A DNA stretch of 64,000 nt, taken from Mya arenaria. Lineage: Eukaryota; Mollusca; Bivalvia; Myida; Myidae. The position numbers were made by a program, and so were the translations under genes. The stretch is from NCBI RefSeq assembly GCF_026914265.1, contig NC_069135.1:62300738-62364737 (forward strand). Reading direction: 5' to 3'. The notes below the pieces were generated by a model. The model was not told where the DNA came from and made no database searches. It saw only the letters and a list, made by a program, of their open reading frames with translations. Below are positions 56,400-64,000 of the stretch, in pieces (within the stretch, counting starts at the first letter, position 1; each line of letters starts with the position of its first letter).

Positions 56400-56930
56400 G
56401 TCGTATAAAATAGGCAATATTTATTCACCTTGTTTTCATAAAAAAATATATTATAGTTTTGTTTTCGCAGAAGTCGTTTTCAATTACTGTAATAATTATA
56501 TTCAGGAAATTATTATATCAGTTATTAATATTTTATACGATTAAAAATAATATTTTATTTGTCTCAGACCACTCAATCACACAAGGTCGCTTGTTTATGA
56601 TAACCACGAACAATAATTTACAAGATATTGTTTTAAAAAAATAATTTACACGCCGCATTCACTCATTGTGGAATTAATGGCTGAAAATGTTCAAATAACC
56701 TATATATCAGAAAAGAAAATAGCCTCTCACGACTGAAGTTCCTCTTAGCAGACGATAAAGGTTTATATCTTAATAAGATCAGAAATATATAAGGTGATTC
56801 CTTTATGCGTTCAAACTAACATCACTAATGATTCCATTATAAACTGTGCATTTTATGCTTCCTAAACATAGTAACTGTTATCCCTTTGTACTTTGTAAAT
56901 CTATGGATTGACTTATGCTTAAGACCATGT
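56400..56930. other. No gene recognised
   Basis: Very AT-rich spacer between the 123-bp and 49-bp arrays. Confidence 0.55.
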
Positions 56931-56934
56931 AGTC

Positions 56935-58330
56935 GCATACCCACAAGTAAGCTAAATAGCTAATAGGTATAGGCCATGCAGTCCAATACCGTCAGCATAG
57001 TTAGGTAGCTGATCTCTGTTAACCATACAGTCGCATACCTTCAAATCAGCTAGATAGCTGATAGCTATAAACAATGCAGTCGCGTATCCACAAGTAAGAT
57101 AGTTAGCTGATAGTTATTAACAATGCAATCACATACCCAAAAAAAAACTGGTTAGCATATAGCGATAAAACTTGCAGTCGCCTACCCACCAGTAAGCTAG
57201 TTAGCTATACATCATGCAATTGCAAACCCACCAGTAAGCTAGTTAGCTGATATCTATAAACCATGCAATCGCATTCCCACCAGTAAGCTAGTTAGCTAAT
57301 AGCTATAAATCATACAGTCGCTTTCTCACCAGTAAGATAGGTAGCTGATAACTATAAACCATGCAGTCTCATACCCACCAGTAAAATAGTTAGCTGATAA
57401 CTATAAACCATGCAGTCGCATACCAACCAATAAGATAGTAATCTGATAACTATAATCCATGTAGTCGCATACCCACAAGTAATCTAGTTAGCTGATAGCT
57501 ATAAACCATGCAGTCGCATACCCACCAGTACGATAGTTAGCGGATAGCTATAATCCATACAGTCGCATACCCTAAAGTAAGTTAGTTAGCGGATAGCTAT
57601 AATCCATGCAGTCGCATTCCCACCAGTAGGCTAGTTAGCTGGTATCTATAAACCATGCAGTCGCATTCCCACTAGTAAGGTAATTAGATGATAGCTATTA
57701 ACCATACAGTCGCATTCCCACCAGTAATATAGGTAGCTGATAATATATAAACCATGCAGTCGCATACCCACCAGTAAAATAGTTAGCTGATAGCTATAAT
57801 TCATGCAGTCGCATACCAACCAGTAAGATAGTAAGCTGATAACTATATTCCATGCAGTCGCATTCCCACAAGTAATCTAGTTAGCTGATAGCTATAAACC
57901 ATGCAGTCTCATACCCACAAGTAATCTAGTTAGCTGATAACTATAATCCATGCAGTCGTATACCCACCAGTAAGCTGGTAAGCTGATAGCTATAAACCAT
58001 GCATTCGCATGCCCAGAAGTAAGATAGTTAGATGATAACTATAATCCATGCAGTCGTATACCCACCAGTAAGCTAGTTAGCTGAAAGCTATAAACCATGC
58101 GGTCACAAACACGCCAGTAAGATAGTTAGATGATAGCTATATACCATTCAATTGCAAACCCACCAGTAAGCTAATTAGCGGATAGCTACAAACCATGCAG
58201 TCGCATACCCTCAAGCTGGCTTGTTAGCTGATAACTATAAACAATACATTCGCATATCCACAAGTAACATAGTTAAATGATTAATGTAAAATAAAGCAGT
58301 CCAGTCGCATGCGCACAAGTAAGCTTGTAA
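56935..58330. repeat. 49-bp minisatellite
   Basis: About 28 units of AGCTGATAGCTATAAACCAT followed by GCAGTCGCATACCCACCAGT and AAGCTAGTT. Two successive starts of ATGCAG are 49 bp apart (57361, 57410). AGCT and AGCTAT palindromic steps recur in each unit. Confidence 0.95.
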
Positions 58331-58739
58331 ACTGATTGCTGTATTATTCTTCATGTTGAAGTTTGTATAATAAGTAAACTTTCAAACGGTCACCTCATTG
58401 TAATGCAAAGTACGTTGAATTTACTTAAACATAACCACATTAATATTTGAAATATGTGAATACTTTTGAACTTATACTGAATTGAAAAAGTACAGCTATC
58501 AAAAAAAGTGATAAAGGACTTCCTCATACGCCGCTTCAACACAGGAATGGTATTCACTTTTCAAGACCATAACTATGTTTGAGCTAGTGAAATGTCATCC
58601 AAACTGCATATGTAAAAGAGTCCATGCTGACCAACATTACTATGCTACATGCGACACACTATTGTTCAAGGCTGCGATGACGTGATATGACGTGACGAAC
58701 CCAACACTTATACAGCATACGTTATTTATATATAAATGT

Positions 58740-59760
58740 CTTATGTTATGACATCAAATCAAAATACAATGCGCTACATCGCACCGTTTTCTCCATCAAC
58801 ATGCGGCTAGGGCACACCGCTTGCCATTGTGGAAGGCTTCTTTAATGTACCAATATTTATGCAAAAAGCTACATAGTGCATACTTACTTTATATATATAA
58901 AAAAGGTATGTTTATCAAGAATTGTTAGGTACCGCCTTGGAGCGGTCAGTAAAATATAAATTTACTGGGGGGTTACCAGCCTGAAATGTGACAGGTTTCT
59001 TTGATGATTAATTAAACATATTCGCTGTACAGTAATTTCCACATACTACATAAATGATTGATTGTTGGTTCCTCAAACACAATTTACGCATCAGACGATC
59101 GATAATGAACCCGGAAGTATTATATCATGCTATGACAGTCACCATTGAAAGCGTTGAAATCGGTGCTAAATAATAAATGTTTAAATTATTCAGTTAAGTT
59201 CTAGACGTCTAGTAGAAAACATTACGATATTCTAGTGTCCTTACACTTGACTGGAATGCATATATATTTAATATCTATAAAGCAAATAAAAATATCTGAT
59301 GAAAAATATATTTTTCAACATTATTTAATCTAGCGTATCATAAGCAATAGTATATTACGGATTGACACGAATTATTTACTATTATTTACGGATTCGAATG
59401 CTTATTGCAAAATTGTGTTGCAAAAATATCAACAACTTGTCAACAGCGATGTCACGAATGTAATAATGCTACTGACAGACATAGTGTATAAGAAATCTGC
59501 AAGCACAAACATGTAAGTTGGTCACACAGATTGCCGTCTGCATTGCAGATGAAATGTAGTTAATGTTTATGGATTGAACACTATTTTTCTGACATATCTT
59601 GCAGATGTCGCAGTGCCAGACTTGTGGTATGCAAGATTACTTACGACGCGATTATATATCATGCCGACACATCTTTGCTCGAATGCGTAAGACAAACAAT
59701 TTAAGTTCAGCATTATATATATGCAACAACGTTATAATATATTGATTCTGCGTTCAACCA
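58740..59760 (+). pseudogene. Relic of the small secreted cysteine peptide gene (copy C)
   Basis: Promoter and exons are recognisable by alignment with 38351-39127. The signal-peptide exon is destroyed: the start region has changed and the donor GCTT|GTAAAT is GCTTGCCAT here. Exon 2 keeps STTCQQRCHEC and the donor CAT|GTAAGT but has a TAA before its last cysteine. Exon 3 keeps a strong acceptor, ATATCTTGCAG, and several cysteines but an 11-nt insertion changes its frame relative to copy B. Confidence 0.5.
58885..58978 (+). repeat. Dispersed repeat R, partial
   Basis: GGTATGTTTATCAAGAATTG, TTAGGTACCGCCTTGGAGCG, GTCAGTAAAATATAAATTTA and CTGGGGGGTT. Present in copy C of the segmental duplication and absent from the same place in copy B. 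Confidence 0.8.
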
Positions 59761-60149
59761 GTCTTATGTCAAGGTAATATCACCAATTTTCTTGCACATT
59801 TTGCCATTGTCACTATAAATTGCATGAATTAATTGTACATACCTATGAATAATACCCTCTTTGGTGAAAATAAAATATTTATTATGCGTTTTTAAAAGTA
59901 ATAACTACAAGTTGATCGTGTGTAATGAACACATGCTCTAACCACACCGATATTATGAAATATCTTATCAATCTTATAAAAATCATTTTAATTGACATAT
60001 AATTATCCGTCAATTAAAATGGTTCTAAGCATAAACATTTGTCAAATTTAACATGCCTTTAATTAAACAATAAAACAGTAATGAACTGTCAGAAAGCTTC
60101 TTAATTACATGCAGTGAGCGCCTGTCGCACACGATAAAATATGTATCAT

Positions 60150-60760
60150 ACTGATCATTCATATTGGCAAGTCGCTTTAAAAGGGCTGACTTGCACTGGT
60201 TTATCATACTGATTATTCATATTGTTACTTTGCATTTAAAGATGCGGGCGTGTACATCTTTATCATACTGACCAAACATATTGTTAATGATTATTGGTAT
60301 TGTCATGTAGCCTTTAAAAGAGCGGCCTTGTACAGGTTTATTTTACTACTTATTCATATTCTCACGTTGATTTTAAAAGGGTGGGCTTGTACAGGTTTAT
60401 CATACTGATTATTCATATTGTTACGTTGCTTTTAAAAGGGTGGGCTTGTACAGGTTTATCATACTGATTATTCATATTGTTACGTTGCTTTTAAAAGGGC
60501 GGGTTTGTACAGGTTTATCATACTGACCATTCATATTGTCACGTTGCATTTAAAGGGCGGGCTTGTACAGGTTTATCATACTGACCATTCATATCGTCAT
60601 GTTCCTTTTAAAGGGTGGTCTTGTACAGGTTTATCATACTGCCCATTCATATTGTGACGTTGATTTAAATGGGCGGGCTCGTACAGGTTTATCATACTGA
60701 CCATTCATATTGTAACGTTGCCTTTAAAAGGGCGGGCTTGTACAGGTAATTTGTCATACT
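60150..60760. repeat. 58/59-bp minisatellite, copy C
   Basis: About 10 units with TTACGTTGCTTTTAAAAGGG, GCGGGCTTGTACAGGTTTAT and CATACTGACCATTCATATTG. Same family and same relative position as 39870-40480. Confidence 0.93.
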
Positions 60761-62040
60761 AAATTCATTTAAGGATTTTTGATGATCAAGGTCCGTTTGA
60801 GCTAAAGTTCAAGTCTCTGAAAAGCTTAATTTAAATTTTGATGAAAATATGTTTATATATTAAGATAAGAAGGTAAAACATTATAAATGTGTTACAAATA
60901 ATCCGCTGTACACTATGGCACTCATTTGTTTTTAAATTCGTTGTATTATGGATATTTTGAAACATTTAAAACAAGGTGGGTAGGTCGTGTGATATGTTTT
61001 AATGTGTCGGATATCTCATAGTTTAAGCAAACATAATTTAATGCTTTACTTGGAATGGGCTTGCCTTTAAAATAATATAAGAAATGCGAATTTGATTCGA
61101 TTTCATTGTATTGGTACTTTCAAATAGAAAACACTGACGAAATTTTCACAAATATGATAGTATTTTTTGTTGTTCTGCTTAATGGCAGTATTCTCTTTAC
61201 ATAGCTACCCATCCACTGATATTTGATATACATGTACCAAGTAAAAAGTACCGCTAGGCAACCATAACGTTTGAAGCAGAAATAAATACAGTTCGAAATC
61301 TCTTTGATCGCTTGTCAAATCATGTTAGCTCTGTCAAATAAGTGCGAAAAGTTACTCCTTTTACCAAGCGGTAGGCACAAAGGCTGACATAGATAAAAAC
61401 ATGAAAAAAAAATAAAAAAATTGTGCGTTGTATTTGTCGGGTTCATTGTATTCAAAGTGTTTCTTTGTACCGGCCAAAACTTAGTCGGCCTGTGGGTACC
61501 CGACCGTGCTCTAGTGAATGAATACTTACGTACTGTACAACACACAAACAATAAGGATTCCCTGAAGGATATTTTTGTACTATTTAAATTCATATTAGTT
61601 CAAACGTGAGAACGCGGATTTACCTCGTGGCCAAGTTAATATTTTAATATCGGAAAAAAAAAACATTATCGAGTCAAAATTTGCAACCATCGTCGGTCAT
61701 TTGAACCGAAATAATCGAAAATTGGTTTTCAAATGCACTTTATTATTATGTGTATTTCAACAATTTTCATGTCATTAATGAGTCAACGATGGTACGACAT
61801 AATAATAAATAAATTAAACAAAACATTTTGTACATTAGTAACATTTGGCTATAGTGTTGTGATTCAAAACCTTTACACTCGACGAGTATTAAATGATTTT
61901 TAAGTAAAATAATAAAAGTTCGATGATAATCGATTATGGATTAACATAATCGATTATCGCTGGTGTTTGATTCCAATTGTCGACGAGTTTTGATTATATT
62001 CGAGTATCGCGGCATTTCTAAGTATATGTTCGTTTTTAAT

Positions 62041-62379
62041 TAGGCCTAAAAAGATATGTCTGTTTCGGGTAACCCGACCCTACCTATAAAAATGCGCCGA
62101 CCCTAACATTTCTTTTTTCCGTTTCTGAGCAAAACAAATATTTGTTACCGAATAGAGAGTTACAAAGGGCGGATAAATGCAGATTTTAATCAGAATTATT
62201 GTTTATATGATAAAACAAAGTCAGGCAATGACAGTAATGTAGGAAAGACTGCCACGTGCAAGAAAACACTCTGAACTTACGACAGATTTTGAAAAAATAA
62301 ATATAAAAAAATCCCTACCTACCCTACCTAGAAATTTTGGGAAGGTTACCCTAAACAAACATAAAAAATTTTGGCCTTA
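62041..62379. mobile_element. 340-bp MITE with GGGTAACCC-containing ends
   Basis: Left end TAGGCCTAAAAAGATATGTC, then TGTTTCGGGTAACCCGACCC; right end inverse: GGAAGGTTACCCTAAACAAA, then TTTTGGCCTTA. The interior has no coding capacity. Absent from copy B of the segmental duplication. Confidence 0.75.
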
Positions 62380-62814
62380 AGAGGACAAACATACATATCT
62401 GAATTCTGTTACTTCAGTATGACAATCATGAAATAAAATGACAACATCAGTGGCTCATTTGACAACCTAACAACAGAGCGAGACTTGTAATCTTTATTCG
62501 AGGAATATTAATAACATTCCAAATAATTCTATTAAAACAGGCATAAACTGCATAACATCGTGACATTAATTCACTTAAAACTGAAAGAATGTGAAATTCT
62601 TTTATTGAATTGTTAGACAAAAAACGCCGCCTTTCCACACATTCTGATGTGAACTATTCATAAATATTTCTACAGAACTAAATTATACCAATAAGTTATT
62701 ACATCCCTCATTTAGGGAATGTCTTGCTTGACTTTTTACTGCCCGTGGTGTTTAAGCAAAGCGTGTTAACACTATGTGCGAGGTGTTTCAAGATGGATAG
62801 TACGATGTAAACTT

Positions 62815-63000
62815 TGTGAGTTAGAAGGCATAAGCCCCCGCAGTAAACTTTGTGAGTTAGAAGGCATAAGCCCCACAGTAAACTTTGTGAGTTAGAAGGC
62901 ATAAGCCCCGCAGTAAACTTTGTGAGTAAGAAGGCATAAGCCCCGCAGTAAACTTTGTGAGTTAGAAGGCATAAGCCCCGCAGTAAACTTCGTGTGACGG
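62815..63000. repeat. 35-bp tandem repeat
   Basis: Five near-identical copies of AGTAAACTTTGTGAGTTAGA followed by AGGCATAAGCCCCGC. Near identity indicates recent expansion. The minus-strand open frame 62708-63028 is repeat-derived. Confidence 0.95.
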
Positions 63001-63354
63001 GTGTTTTGAGGCGGGAACCCCTGTGCAAATGCTGTATGTTGATTGCGTAAAGGACACCGTGTGTAAACTCTGTGTATTGAGTGTTTAATAGTTGAAACCC
63101 CAGTGTTAACTGTGTGTCGGCTGTTTCAAGGTGGAAACCTCTTTGTAACCTATGTGTGTAACTGTTTCATGGTGAAATCCAACAGCAAACTATGTGTGTT
63201 GTGTGCTTTAAGGTTGAAACTCCAATATAAACTTTTATTCCGTTGTCTTGTGGTTGTATTTTGTTAAACCGACCTTTTTTATTTATATGAAGTTTTGTTT
63301 TTGTGCATCTAAGCCAACCCACAACAAAGGTTTACTTACTAGCCTTGCACATCT

Positions 63355-63660
63355 ATTGTTTCATTGTAATATTATGTTGCAATAGTATGTGGTTTACCAA
63401 TGGATGTCTCGCAAGGTGTCACATGATGGTACAAATTACAAAATGATATGCTCACGATTGATTTTCATAATACCAATGACATTATATTGAAAAAACTCAT
63501 GTTTAGCAAATGGTTGTTTCCGCACAGCGATAAACATTGTTCAGACGGAGATTTGTTTTATTGCGCATAACCTTCATTTTTAGGAATCCCCTGCTTTAAA
63601 TATTTCACATATGACAATTACTAACTCAGACAAGGATACAATTTGCGTCTATACATTTGT
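63355..63660. repeat. Shared 3' module T, copy 3
   Basis: Keeps TGTAATATTATGTTGCAATA, GTCTCGCAAGGTGTCA, GATATGCTCACG, TTGCGCATAACC and GGAATCCCCTGCTTTAAATA. Confidence 0.8.
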
Positions 63661-63672
63661 TAATAGGATATT

Positions 63673-64000
63673 TTAAGCTGTACTCCCACAGACTGAACGC
63701 TATGACAACTTTTTTTTCTTTTTTTTTCTTTTGGAACGAGTAAATGTTTTCGTAAATATCAGAAAACCAGTGATAAAAGACTGATGACCTAAGATCAGAT
63801 CGCTGATTTTCATATTTCTGCTCCATAATTGAGGTTTTGTGCATTTTTCTTAAACAGTTAGTAACGGTTTAAGCTATAAAACATTAAATTTGGAATGGAA
63901 ATATGAAAATATGCGATCTGATTTTTTGTCAACATTCTTTCATCACTGGTTTGCAGATATTTACACAAAATTTGCAAGACAAAAAATAAAAATGTTGGTT
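63673..64000. mobile_element. TTAA-family MITE, cut by the window end
   Basis: TTAAGCTGTACTCCCACAGAC begins the element; interior phrases CAGTGATAAAAGACTGATGA and TTAGTAACGGTTTAAGC match 2287-3060. A second half in inverted sense (CATCACTGGTTTGCAGATAT) follows, so the element is partly palindromic. Confidence 0.7.

Larger units (their letters stand above)
58490..63660 (+). repeat. Segmental duplication, copy C
   Basis: Collinear with 38040-42250. It differs by a partial repeat R (58885-58978), an insertion near 59290-59430, a MITE (62041-62379), and a 35-bp tandem expansion (62815-63000). Confidence 0.85.

Noticed and set aside
62708..63028. 106-codon minus-strand frame with internal repeats
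   Set aside because: Comes from the 35-bp tandem repeat and its degenerate flanks.

Overview
This window looks like AT-rich, repeat-laden nuclear DNA of an animal, most probably a marine bivalve mollusc. The reasons are spliced genes, tRNA-derived SINEs, many short inverted-repeat (MITE-like) elements, a mariner relic, a retroelement relic with an RT/RNase H pair, an array built on GGTCACTGTGACC, an IRG-family GTPase with its whole coding region in one exon, and chitin-binding (CBM14) genes. The species cannot be fixed from the sequence.

Layout. 1-6.3 kb: a degenerate copy of the GGTCACTGTGACC element (about 170-1030), then a fossil minus-strand gene (start about 5523, decayed exons at 3531-3329, 2158-1952 and about 1469-1320) whose introns carry TTAA-flanked MITEs, a SINE head, an (AT)n run and a tandem segmental duplication. 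6.36-8.21 kb: a complete but dead mariner with TA duplications and a likely intron. 8.2-16.1 kb: mostly unassigned, with a retroelement RT/RNase H relic (11.57-12.2 kb, minus) and a GC-richer exon-like island (12.54-12.83 kb). 16.7-18.6 kb: a 1.6 kb fold-back palindrome inserted in a dispersed repeat. 18.66 kb: a small candidate secreted-peptide gene. 19.6-26.9 kb: consecutive arrays of 34-, 42- and about 146-bp units. 27.8-29.0 kb: the IRG GTPase (minus), with a MITE and a SINE upstream. 32-35 kb: a trinucleotide run and a pair of hairpin-rich direct repeats. 36.4-42.3 kb and 58.5-63.7 kb: paralogous segments, each with a small cysteine-containing peptide gene or its relic, a 58-bp minisatellite and shared 3' modules. 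43.5-50.3 kb: two tandem CBM14 genes with matching promoters and intron phases; the second has a 2-nt frameshift. 52.6-58.3 kb: three more minisatellite fields, one an inverted 123-bp array.

The genes best supported are the IRG GTPase (probable cell-autonomous immunity) and the CBM14 pair (secreted chitin binding: shell matrix, gut lining or immunity). They do not form a visible pathway. What stands out is structural: nested mobile elements, about a dozen unrelated minisatellites, repeated duplication of small secreted-peptide loci, and a mobile array of nuclear-receptor-like half sites next to the IRG gene.
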